From [Leptolyngbya] sp. JSC-1 (lineage in GTDB: Bacteria; Cyanobacteriota; Cyanobacteriia; Elainellales; Elainellaceae), in assembly GCA_000733415.1 (NCBI GenBank), contig KL662191.1, forward strand, positions 2,257,020 to 2,321,019: DNA of 64,000 bases. Reading direction: 5' to 3'. The translations under genes were made by a program, and so were the position numbers. This document shows, piece after piece, positions 54,401 to 62,048 of this stretch. The notes under the pieces were generated by a model. It was not told where the DNA came from, ran no database searches, and was given only the letters and a program-made list of their open reading frames with translations. Within the stretch, counting starts at the first letter, position 1; each line of letters begins with the position of its first letter.

Positions 54401-55142
54401 CCGCTCGCTGGGTTTACCGGCTCTCAGTATCAACTGGGGCATCTGGTCCGAGGTGGGATCGGCAGCGGCTCGGCAGGCAGAATCTCGATTCAGGGGGATG
54501 GGCAGCATTGCCCCCAGCCAAGGTGTTGCAGCATTCGCGGCACTGTTATCGACTTCGTTCACTCAGGTGGGGGTGCTGCCGATGCGATGGCGGGAGTTTG
54601 GGCAGGGTATGTCACCTGGGTTAACCGATTTGTTGACAGAAATTTGGACGGAAATCTGCACGGAAATTGCAGAAACGTCGCAGCAAAAATTGGTTAATGC
54701 TCAACCTAGCGAGATTCTGCCACAATTACATCGCGCATCAGCTTCTGAGCAACGTTCTTTGCTGCAAGCCTATCTCGGTTGGCAAGTGGCTCAAGTGCTG
54801 GGGTTTCAAGAGACGGAGATCGATCCGCAAAAAGGCTTCTTCGATCTGGGCATGGATTCCCTTACGTCCGTAGAGCTAAAGAACCGCCTGCAAACTGCGC
54901 TCAATTGTACATTGCCTGCTACAGTTGCGTTTGACTATCCGACGATCGAGGCATTAACAGATTATCTGATAGCCAGTTTGAACCTACAGTTGAACAATAA
55001 TAAAAATGGGCCAACACCAGAAATACAACAATTCTCAACATCAGCAATCGACACGCTAGAATTAGACCATTTATCTGAAACTGAATTAGCGAAGTTACTG
55101 GCTCAGGAGCTAATCGAACTCAGCGGAGGAACGATAGGATGA
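48402..55142 (+). CDS. AT-less PKS module 1: KS-DH-cMT-ER-KR-ACP
   Basis: This is a 2246-residue type I polyketide synthase. An N-terminal docking helix precedes the KS (about 35-461; Cys206 in DTTCSSS, His341 in EAHGTGT, His381 in KTNMGHLE). The KS-to-AT linker is present, ending near HRFAVRAESITQLRQ. It then jumps straight to the post-AT linker VILPTYPFQKQRYW, so about 300 residues of acyltransferase are missing. DH follows from 623 (His655 in HRVFEQPIMP, where the usual Gly is Glu; Asp826 in HPVLLDAALQ). Next come a C-methyltransferase (LEIGGGTGGTTG, about 1120), ER (about 1540-1830, LIHAAAGGVGQAA), KR (about 1835-2010) with His1986 at the usual Tyr position, and ACP (Ser2153 in DLGMDSL). 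The C-terminal helix is LSETELAKLLAQEL. Confidence 0.93.
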   Translation: MTPTPNYRTLLLEAWQEMRQMRLELESLTEAKAPIAVIGMDCRFPGGANSPETYWNLLQNGIDAITEVPSDRWDWTAYYDPDPDAPGRLYSRHGGFIDQVDQFDPQFFGISPREAVSLDPQQRLLLEVSYTALERAGQAIDRLRGSQTGVYIGISFADYAKLSLHSGDLSRIDAYSSLGNTHSMAVGRLAYVLGLQGPTMQLDTTCSSSLLAVHLACQSLRSGESNLALAGGVNLMLSPEPTIGFCKLRALSSSGQCRTFDANADGYIRGEGCGIVVLKRLKDAITDRDPILAIIRGSAANHDGQSNGLTAPNGQTQEAVIQQALGQAGVPAAQVQYVEAHGTGTPLGDPIEVLALGKVLAQGRSADNPLWIGSVKTNMGHLESAAGVASLIKTVLALQHQQIPPHLHFQQPNPYIPWQQLAIQVPTQLVPWPSLAHQPRLAGVSSFGMSGTNVHVILEEFVEEVVDEQIDKSVDRQVSTEATAAVNPPPSYLFTISAKTRSALEQLAERYEVFLTTQVDELLPHICFTANTGRSQFEHRFAVRAESITQLRQALRQFIADEPVEPPADSLVQRYLQGEDIDWNQLGYSQFYRRVILPTYPFQKQRYWMEPPPVRSSVSRDNHPLLGRRLVLAKSAAIHFEAQLDRHHPAFLQQHRVFEQPIMPAAGYIEIVLAAVGEIMPAAQLELALSIHQRLRVNSLITVQLTLTPEKTDIQSYEFEIFALRNSDEQQKWECYASGTINQIDLSNNQTASMDLRNTVTSNPDFTELDVERFYQTYRQHGIEYGAAFRAIRQLWQGHRTAMAWIELPSSCSSAAPYQIHPVLLDAALQTIAAALPAQSQTYLPVRFDRLILHRRPLGHPSSLWSEVTLRSNQNSVHPVADLRLLDAKGQVFLTIAGLRLHPADREPIESASWQEWLYQIEWRPQPLHQVHLPELCQVSHQFAALTDRLSAARAQHLNSYQQHLTELESLSLTYIRRAFLQLGWRFTSGEHFTVQQVMQQLQITANPRWVRRLLNILVEADYLDCQNNHYGMLRSLQDDSSAEMTQPVASPELALLHRCGSALADVLQGKCDPIQLLFPNGDFSTLSQIYQDSPGAQFTNQLLQQIVRLLLPQSKVQILEIGGGTGGTTGYLLPDLDSQLASYIYTDISPLLVQTAQQKFAAYDFIQYQTLDIERSPSDQGFRWHQYDLVVAANVFHATQNLETTLSYVRQLLAPGGVLILLEGVYPMRWLDLTFGLTDGWWRFTDNELRPDYPLISVAQWRSLLQSCGFECIEAIQPTVNGSAIQQAIIVAQVGTQATLPLADFDWLIVGNQQGVAAAMVSRLQAVEAAYRLVSADTLSESLETSFARPTQVVFLAALDAPDPADLSVEALETTAATLCSRALHLLQSLPPTQPMQLWLVTQGAVATGNPAEKLTGLAQSLLWGIGKTVQLEYPELNCVCIDLDPDLSLSHDADRQAEILFAELTANSLTHSEPRQLQVAFRQQQRYVARLIRCSSPNSLADSLDYWQQRVQLQISQRGSLDNLHLQTTEHSVLGPHDVEIRVQATGLNFRDVLNALDLYPGEAGPLGCECVGEISAVGEQVASFQVGDRVMALASGSFSNWVTVDAAMLAPVPARLSSTAAATIPVAFLTASYALCHLAGLKRGERVLIHAAAGGVGQAAIQVARQVGAEIYATASPEKWPVLQELGVTQVFSSRNLEFATELMRLTQGKGIDVVLNSLTGEFISPSLSVLKPQGCWIELGKTDWTHERVQAQYPNLKYIQIDLVELCQQQPNLIQEMLRQISERIQQGIYQPLPYNVFPITEAVQAFRQMQQAKHVGKLVITQPQPITSPPIRPDSTYLITGGTGGLGLLMADWLVQQGVKHLVLLSRRISPTITPTIQAWQQAGVQVVTAAVDVADRSQLAQCLTDLESSLPPLGGIIHAAGVLDDGMLHQQTWEKFAAVLRPKLLGAWNLHQLTQTQPLDFYVLFSSATALLGSPGQANHVAANVFLDSLAHYRRSLGLPALSINWGIWSEVGSAAARQAESRFRGMGSIAPSQGVAAFAALLSTSFTQVGVLPMRWREFGQGMSPGLTDLLTEIWTEICTEIAETSQQKLVNAQPSEILPQLHRASASEQRSLLQAYLGWQVAQVLGFQETEIDPQKGFFDLGMDSLTSVELKNRLQTALNCTLPATVAFDYPTIEALTDYLIASLNLQLNNNKNGPTPEIQQFSTSAIDTLELDHLSETELAKLLAQELIELSGGTIG

Positions 55143-58100
55143 ATACAGCACTAGATAATCAAGATTATCGTTCTCTTATGCGGCAAGCCCTGCTAGAGCT
55201 ACGGCAGATGCGCAGTCAATTACAGGCGGTAGAAGCCGCTCGAACCGAACCAATCGCGATTGTTGGCATCGGCTGCCGCTTGCCCGGTCAGGTCGAGGAT
55301 CCGGCGGACTTTTGGCGGCTGTTGCAAACCGGACAGGATGCGATCACAGAAGTTCCTGCCGACCGCTGGTCAAATGATATTTTCCACGATGCCGATCCCG
55401 ATGCACCGGGCAAAATCGCTACGCGCTATGGTGGCTTTGTGGGACACCTGCAAGAGTTTGATGCTGAGTTTTTTGGCATCGCCGATCGGGAAGCATGCTC
55501 CTTGGACCCGCAGCAGCGGCTGTTGTTAGAGGTGAGTTGGGAAGCGTTGGAACAGGCTGGAATTATTCCTGCCCATTTAGTCGGTAGTGCAACGGGTGTA
55601 TTCATCGGCATTAGCAGTAACGATTACTCCCAGCATTTACTCAACCGCGATCGCCATCAGATTGATGCCTACCTGGCAACTGGCAATTCCCACAGCACCG
55701 CAGCAGGGCGATTGTCCTACACGCTGGGTTTAACGGGACCCAGTTTGGCAATCGATACGGCCTGTTCCTCGTCGCTGGTGGCGGTTCATCTGGCCTGCCA
55801 AAGCTTACGGCAGCAGGAATGCGACTTGGCGCTGGTGGGTGGCGTGAATCGGTTGCTTTCGCCTGATTTCAGCATCAATTTCTCGAAAGCCCACATGCTC
55901 GCTGCGGACGGTCGCTGCAAAACCTTTGATGCCCGCGCGGACGGATTTGCCCGGTCTGAGGGATGTGGGGTGGTGGTGTTGAAGCGGCTCTCGGATGCCT
56001 TAGCGGCAGGCGACCGGATTTGGGCCTTGATTCGCGGTTCTGCGGTGAATCAGGATGGACGCAGCAGCGGTTTGACGGTTCCCAATGGCCCGGCTCAGCA
56101 GGCGGTGATTCGGCAGGCACTCGCTAATGCTGGGATCCCTCCCTCGCAGGTTCAGTATATCGAGGCGCATGGCACCGGCACGGCTTTGGGCGATCCAATC
56201 GAGTTGTTGGCGTTGGGGCAAGTATTCAAGCCGTCGGATAGTAATCGAGCGAATAAACCGCTGCTGATCGGTTCGGTGAAAACCAACCTGGGGCATCTGG
56301 AAGCGGCGGCTGGCATTGCGGGATTGATCAAGGTAGCGCTCTGCTTGCATCACCGAGAAATTCCGCCCCATCTGCATTTTCAGCAGCCCAATCCCCATGT
56401 ATCCTGGGACCAATTACCGCTGCAAGTCCCAACGACATCAATGCTTTGGCCGGCGGACATCTCTCCCATCGCAGGCGTCAGTTCCTTTGGCTTTAGCGGC
56501 ACCAATGCCCACGTGGTGCTCTCGGCAGCGGAGGCTAGCAATCCTGATGCAATTTCTCGGCCTCGGTTGGATCAGCCTCCTTACAGACTCACCCTCTCTG
56601 CCAAAACTCCTGCTGCCCTGCAAGCACTCGCCCATCGATACTATGAGTATTTGCAGCAAAATCCCACCCTTGATTTCGCGGAAGTATGTTACCAAGTCAA
56701 GACTGGACGATCGCTGTTTGCCGAACAACTGACTGTAACAGCCAACTCTACCGCAGAGGCGATTGAACAGTTGGCTGTTTTCGGAAAAAATGGTTCAAAA
56801 TCCTTCAATACTGACAAATTTAGAGAGTCAAAATCATTCCAAGTTGAATCAACAAATTCGTCTCGCAATGACTCTAGGAAGGATGACTCTAAATGTTCAC
56901 TTCAGCCGCTATTATTACCAACTTATCCATTTCAGCGACAGCGTTACTGGATGGATATCGAAGAGCGTAAAAATTCTTTTGTAAACCGATCGAATAATTA
57001 TCCAGAAGTTCATCCCCTACTTGGGCAGAGATTATATCTGTCTCGTTCACCAGAGATTTACTTTTCCCATCGTCTCAGCCAAACTGAACCGTTATTTCTG
57101 GCGCAGCATCGCGTATTGGGTGCATTCATGCTTCCGGCAGCGGGCTATATGGAAATGGCATTGGCGGCGGGGAAACAGGTTCTACAGTCGGATCGCTTAA
57201 CGCTAACTAATTTGGCGATTCAGCAGCCCATCCTACTGACAGAAGCAGATCTGGTCGTGCAGGTTGTGCTTAGCCCTCAGCCAGATGATGCTTACCGATT
57301 CGAGGTGTTGGGTCAGCGAGGCGGTGCAAACTGGCAACTGCACGCTACAGGGTCAATCAGTCGGGCTGAATCGCTTGCTGGCGGAATGTCGCAGTCAGTT
57401 TGTCCCCAACCCGTTGACCTGACCGACTACTACCAGACCCTACGAGCCTATGGAATTGAATATGGCGAGCTGTTTCAGGCGATTCAGCAACTCTGGTGCG
57501 GTGACCGACAGGCACGAGGACAGATTCAGCTTGCCGCTCAGTTAGACCCAGCCCCCTACCAGTGCCATCCAGTTCTACTCGATGCCGCCTTTCAGGTGAT
57601 CGGTGCTGCTCTGCCCAGTCTGGGTTCTCACTCTCTCTACCTACCCACGGGCTGTGATCGGTTGACCTTCTACAAACGGCCAGAACGCACCTGTTGGAGT
57701 AACGTAACCGCACATGCTTCTTATAACGCAACTGAGCAAATCAACAAACAAATCAAAGTTGATGTACAGGTTACGGATATGAACGGTGAACCTCTCATTG
57801 CAATTGTAGGACTCCAGCTCCGCCCAGTAACCAAACCAAGCGTTTCAATATCTGCTTTTTGGCAGGATTGGCTGTATCAAATTAACTGGCAGGCGCAACC
57901 TCTGCCAAATTTGCCAACTCCTATCTCGATTCACGATCATCTGCTGCCGCAGTTATCTGAATGGCTGCTTCAGCCCGATGTGCTTGCCTACCCACAGATA
58001 TTAGCGGCACTAGAGCAGCTGAGTCTGATCTACATTCGTCAGGCTTTTCAGCAATTAGGCTGGACACCGAGTACTCCCCTTGTAGCCGCTAGTGAACTTG

Positions 58101-61100
58101 CTGAACGGCTTGGTGTGGTTCCCCAGCATCGGCGGTTGCTGCATCGCCTGTTGGAAATTCTGCATCAGGCAGACCCGTTCGAGCAATCCCAGCCCGACCA
58201 AAACCTAGCTCACATCAAGGCATCTAACATCGACATTGACACCCAGCTCACCCAACTCCAGCAGCGCTACCCAACAGCTACGGCTGAATTGACCCTGCTG
58301 CATCGCTGTGGTTCACACTTGGCGGATGTTTTTCGGGGCCAGTGCGATCCGCTGCAATTGTTGTTTCCGCAGGGCGATTTAACGACCGCGACTCAGCTCT
58401 ACCAGACTTCAACCGGAGCTGCCTTAATGAATCAGTTGGTGCAGCAGGCGGTGAGTTTTGTGCTGTCAGCCGGAACCCAATCGCTGCGGATTCTGGAAAT
58501 TGGAGCCGGAACTGGCGGTACCACAGCCGCAATACTGCCTCATCTCCTCGCTAATTCCAGCGTAACAATAGACTATACGTTCACCGACCTATCACCACTG
58601 TTTCTACAAAAATCGCGGCAGCGATTTCAAGATTATAGCTTTGTGCAGTATAGAGTATTGGACATTGAGCATTCACCTGCAGCTCAAGGATTTCAGACTA
58701 ACTCCTATGATTTGATTATCGCCGCCAATGTTTTGCATGCCATATCTGATCTGTCTCAGTCTCTTTATCATACTCGTCAACTGTTAGCACCCGACGGCCT
58801 GCTGCTGCTGCTAGAAACCACTCAACCGCAATGCTGGCTGGATCTGATCTTTGGCCTCACCGCAGGCTGGTGGCGCTTCACTGACCAGGATTTGCGCCCT
58901 GCTTATCCATTAATTAGCGCTGGACAATGGCAGTCGCTACTCCAGCATTGTGGCTTTGAGCAGCCCGTTGCCATCACACCAGATTTAACCCAAACCGATG
59001 GTAGCCCGTCGCTCGCGGCTCCCCAAACGCTGCTGGTCGCCAAAGCAGGCCAGACTGTTCCGCATCATTCCCCGTCTCACTGGCTGATTTTTGCCGATCG
59101 GCAAGGATTAGTGCAGCAGTTAGCGCCCCAGCTATCCGGTCATGTCACCCTGGTGCAGGCAGGTGAAGCCTATCAGCAAGGTTCGCATGAATTTGTGATC
59201 AATCCTCGTGCTCGCGCCGATTTTGAGCAGCTCTGGGCTGCCATTCCTGCCCCCGATCACATCCTCTATCTTTGGGGGCTAGATGACTCTTCCGAGCTAG
59301 CGCTGGAGTCTTTGATAGCCGCGACCGAAACCACCTGCACGAGTCTGCTGTATCTATTACAAACGCTGCCCACCTCCCCGTCGCTGTGGCTCGTGACTCA
59401 GGGAGCCGTGGTTCTGGATGCTTGCGAATCGAGTGATCCCCCTAAATCCCCCTTAATTGATCCCCCTAAATCCCCCTTAACAAGGGGGATGTCAAACCCC
59501 GGCAGCTTGGTTCCCTCCTTACTAAGGGGGGTTAGGAGGGATCATCCAATTAACCCAGCCAAACTCAGCCAAACCCCGCTCTGGGGACTTGCCAAGGTGA
59601 TTGGCCTGGAGTATCCCGCCCTCCACTGCCGCTGTATTGATCTCGATCCCCGTCTGCCCCTATCCGAGCAAGTGGCTGATCTGCACCGGGAACTGCACTC
59701 GACCACTGCTGAACCACAAATTGCCCTGCACCATCATGAACGCTATGTTGCACGATTGGCCCGATTTGTGCCGGATACCCTACCCTTGCCAGATCAACCT
59801 TACCAGTTAGCCTGTCTCCAGCGCGGCAGTTTGGGGCAGCTAACCCTACAGCCTACGGAACGGCGATCGCCTGCTGCAACCGAAGTAGAAATTCGCGTTG
59901 CTGCTACTGGACTCAACTTAATTGATGTTTTGGATACACTCAATTTATTACCGTTTGAACGCAATTGGTTTGGAGTTGAATGCGCTGGTGAAATTAGCGC
60001 GGTTGGCTCTGAGGTGACGGAGTTTCAAGTCGGGGATGCCGTTGTTGCCTTGGCACCTGGTAGCTTTAACCAGTATGTTACCGTCGATGGTGCTCTGGTT
60101 GTTCCTAAGCCAGCTCAGCTCAGTTTTACCGCCGCCGCGACAATTCCAGCCGCGTTTCTAACGGCAGATTATGCTCTGCGATTAGCCAATCTACAGCCCG
60201 GTGAACGAATTCTCATCCATGCTGCAGCAACGGGTACGGGAATGGCAGCGGTAATGCTGGCGCACCAGATCGGGGCAGAGGTCTATGCAACCGCCAGTCT
60301 AAGCAAATGGAACGCTCTAGAACAAATGGGTGTCCATCGCGTGATGAATTCTCGCACGCTGGATTTTGTTGAACAGGTGATGGCTCAAACGCAAGGCGAA
60401 GGGGTCGATGTCGTTTTCAATTCTCTTGCCGGTGAGTTTATCCCTGCCAGCCTGTCGGTTCTCAGTGAACGGGGGCGGTTTGTGGAAATTGGCAAGCGGC
60501 AAGTGTGGACGGCGGCGCAGGTAGCGGCGATCAAACCGGGCGCGACCTATCATTTGATTGACTTGATGGCGATTGCTCAACAGCAGCCCCAATTGATCCA
60601 GACTCGCTTGCGTCATTTGCTCCAGTCGGTGCCGCCTTTACCAGCGACGGTGTTTCCGATTCAGAAAGTGGTGCAGGCGTTTCGCACGATGCAGCAGGCG
60701 CAGCATATCGGCAAAATTGTCGTGACGCATCAGGCCACCCCAACCGACGAGACATTCTCAGTGCGTCCGGATGGGGCCTATTTGATTACCGGCGGTTTAG
60801 GCGGTTTGGGACTCCTGCTAGCCGAGTGGTTGGTGCAACAGGGTGCTCGTTATCTGGTGCTGGTGAGTCGCCGTCCGCCAACCCTTGCCCAAACGCAGAC
60901 GCTGCAAACACTGGAGCAAACGGGTGCTGCAATTTGCGTTATGCAGGCGGATGTGGCTGACCCATCGCAACTGGCAGATGTTCTGGAGGTGCTCGATCTG
61001 CCGCTCTATGGCGTATTCCATGCAGCCGGTGTGTTGGATGACGGCATCTTGCAGCACTTGACCTGGGAGCGGATGGCCGCCGTGATGACTCCGAAGCTGG

Positions 61101-62047
61101 CTGGAGCTTGGAATCTGCACACCCTCACCCAAGATCAGCCCCTCGATTGGTTTGTGCTGTTCTCTTCGGCGGCAGCCCTGCTCGGTTCACCCGGACAAGC
61201 CAGTCATGTGGTCGCTAACGGATTCCTGGATGCATTGGCTCACTACCGACAGGCGATGGGTCAACCGGGGCTGAGTATCAATTGGGGAGCTTGGTCCGAG
61301 GTGGGGGCAGCGGCTCAGCGGCAGGTTGATCAACAGATGCAACTGCGCGGCGTCGGAGCAATCTCGCCTCAGATCGGCCTACACATCCTGAAAACCCTGC
61401 TTGCCCAATCGACAGCTCAGGTTGGCGTGGTGCCGATTCAGTGGCCGGAGTTTTTGCAGCAGGAATGGGTGCAGGGTCGCGCTGCCACCTTCTTCGATGC
61501 CTTCCGCTCATTCGATAGCCTCGTGCCGGAAGCAGCATCCCAATCCGCACTTCTCTCCCAGATCAAGGCCGCCAGTTCCAGCGAGCGCCTCACCCTCCTG
61601 ATCGCCCACCTGCAAACCGAAGTGGGAAAAGTATTGGGATTGCCAGCGCATCGGCTGCCCAAACCGGATCAGGGCTTCTTCGATCTAGGCATGGATTCCC
61701 TCATGGCCGTGGAACTAAAAAACCGTCTGGACACCCAGCTCCAGCTCAATCTCACCACTACCACGATTTTTGAATATACCACGATTCGGGAATTGGCCCA
61801 GCATTTGGCTACTACCCTCACCGCAACGATAGAAGCCGGTTCGGAGTCAGTGAATGCAACGGAAATACCTTCCAATCCACAAAAGCAAAGGAATGAATCA
61901 GATAGGCTTCAGGCAAGATTATCCGAAACTGTGAACGATGCTGATGATGGCTTCGATAACAATATAGGAACCAATATAGGAACCAATATAGAAACCAATA
62001 TTCTGAACGAACTCACTGCCCTAGAAACTCTGTTGAACCAATCCTAA
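55139..62047 (+). CDS. AT-less PKS module 2: KS-DH-cMT-ER-KR-ACP
   Basis: This is a 2302-residue type I polyketide synthase with the same domain order as module 1. The KS has Cys209 in DTACSSSL and EAHGTGTALGDPIE. No acyltransferase is present: KS-linker sequence passes through a Ser/Asn/Lys-rich stretch (NGSKSFNTDKFRESKSFQ) to LLPTYPFQRQRYW. DH starts near 624 with His657 in HRVLGAFMLP and Asp815 in HPVLLDAAFQ. The C-methyltransferase has LEIGAGTGGTT (about 1117). The ER (about 1580-1875) has LIHAAATGTGMAA, a variant of the NADPH loop. The KR (from about 1880) has His2023 at the usual Tyr position. The ACP has Ser2187 in DLGMDSL. A 37-codon mobile-repeat insertion lies before the ER. The tail has 12-bp repeats and a short helix, NELTALETLLNQ. 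Confidence 0.93.
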   Translation: MNTALDNQDYRSLMRQALLELRQMRSQLQAVEAARTEPIAIVGIGCRLPGQVEDPADFWRLLQTGQDAITEVPADRWSNDIFHDADPDAPGKIATRYGGFVGHLQEFDAEFFGIADREACSLDPQQRLLLEVSWEALEQAGIIPAHLVGSATGVFIGISSNDYSQHLLNRDRHQIDAYLATGNSHSTAAGRLSYTLGLTGPSLAIDTACSSSLVAVHLACQSLRQQECDLALVGGVNRLLSPDFSINFSKAHMLAADGRCKTFDARADGFARSEGCGVVVLKRLSDALAAGDRIWALIRGSAVNQDGRSSGLTVPNGPAQQAVIRQALANAGIPPSQVQYIEAHGTGTALGDPIELLALGQVFKPSDSNRANKPLLIGSVKTNLGHLEAAAGIAGLIKVALCLHHREIPPHLHFQQPNPHVSWDQLPLQVPTTSMLWPADISPIAGVSSFGFSGTNAHVVLSAAEASNPDAISRPRLDQPPYRLTLSAKTPAALQALAHRYYEYLQQNPTLDFAEVCYQVKTGRSLFAEQLTVTANSTAEAIEQLAVFGKNGSKSFNTDKFRESKSFQVESTNSSRNDSRKDDSKCSLQPLLLPTYPFQRQRYWMDIEERKNSFVNRSNNYPEVHPLLGQRLYLSRSPEIYFSHRLSQTEPLFLAQHRVLGAFMLPAAGYMEMALAAGKQVLQSDRLTLTNLAIQQPILLTEADLVVQVVLSPQPDDAYRFEVLGQRGGANWQLHATGSISRAESLAGGMSQSVCPQPVDLTDYYQTLRAYGIEYGELFQAIQQLWCGDRQARGQIQLAAQLDPAPYQCHPVLLDAAFQVIGAALPSLGSHSLYLPTGCDRLTFYKRPERTCWSNVTAHASYNATEQINKQIKVDVQVTDMNGEPLIAIVGLQLRPVTKPSVSISAFWQDWLYQINWQAQPLPNLPTPISIHDHLLPQLSEWLLQPDVLAYPQILAALEQLSLIYIRQAFQQLGWTPSTPLVAASELAERLGVVPQHRRLLHRLLEILHQADPFEQSQPDQNLAHIKASNIDIDTQLTQLQQRYPTATAELTLLHRCGSHLADVFRGQCDPLQLLFPQGDLTTATQLYQTSTGAALMNQLVQQAVSFVLSAGTQSLRILEIGAGTGGTTAAILPHLLANSSVTIDYTFTDLSPLFLQKSRQRFQDYSFVQYRVLDIEHSPAAQGFQTNSYDLIIAANVLHAISDLSQSLYHTRQLLAPDGLLLLLETTQPQCWLDLIFGLTAGWWRFTDQDLRPAYPLISAGQWQSLLQHCGFEQPVAITPDLTQTDGSPSLAAPQTLLVAKAGQTVPHHSPSHWLIFADRQGLVQQLAPQLSGHVTLVQAGEAYQQGSHEFVINPRARADFEQLWAAIPAPDHILYLWGLDDSSELALESLIAATETTCTSLLYLLQTLPTSPSLWLVTQGAVVLDACESSDPPKSPLIDPPKSPLTRGMSNPGSLVPSLLRGVRRDHPINPAKLSQTPLWGLAKVIGLEYPALHCRCIDLDPRLPLSEQVADLHRELHSTTAEPQIALHHHERYVARLARFVPDTLPLPDQPYQLACLQRGSLGQLTLQPTERRSPAATEVEIRVAATGLNLIDVLDTLNLLPFERNWFGVECAGEISAVGSEVTEFQVGDAVVALAPGSFNQYVTVDGALVVPKPAQLSFTAAATIPAAFLTADYALRLANLQPGERILIHAAATGTGMAAVMLAHQIGAEVYATASLSKWNALEQMGVHRVMNSRTLDFVEQVMAQTQGEGVDVVFNSLAGEFIPASLSVLSERGRFVEIGKRQVWTAAQVAAIKPGATYHLIDLMAIAQQQPQLIQTRLRHLLQSVPPLPATVFPIQKVVQAFRTMQQAQHIGKIVVTHQATPTDETFSVRPDGAYLITGGLGGLGLLLAEWLVQQGARYLVLVSRRPPTLAQTQTLQTLEQTGAAICVMQADVADPSQLADVLEVLDLPLYGVFHAAGVLDDGILQHLTWERMAAVMTPKLAGAWNLHTLTQDQPLDWFVLFSSAAALLGSPGQASHVVANGFLDALAHYRQAMGQPGLSINWGAWSEVGAAAQRQVDQQMQLRGVGAISPQIGLHILKTLLAQSTAQVGVVPIQWPEFLQQEWVQGRAATFFDAFRSFDSLVPEAASQSALLSQIKAASSSERLTLLIAHLQTEVGKVLGLPAHRLPKPDQGFFDLGMDSLMAVELKNRLDTQLQLNLTTTTIFEYTTIRELAQHLATTLTATIEAGSESVNATEIPSNPQKQRNESDRLQARLSETVNDADDGFDNNIGTNIGTNIETNILNELTALETLLNQS
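59434..59544. repeat. GATCCCCC palindromic repeat inserted in-frame in PKS2
   Basis: TGATCCCCCTAAATCCCCC (its first block doubled) at the left and GGGGGGTTAGGAGGGATCA at the right are inverted. The length of 111 bp is exactly 37 codons with no stop. It is translated as DPPKSPLIDPPKSPLTRG... Module 1 has no such segment between VTQGAV and the following LLWGIGKT, which corresponds to PLWGLAKV here. Confidence 0.85.
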
Positions 62048-62048
62048 G

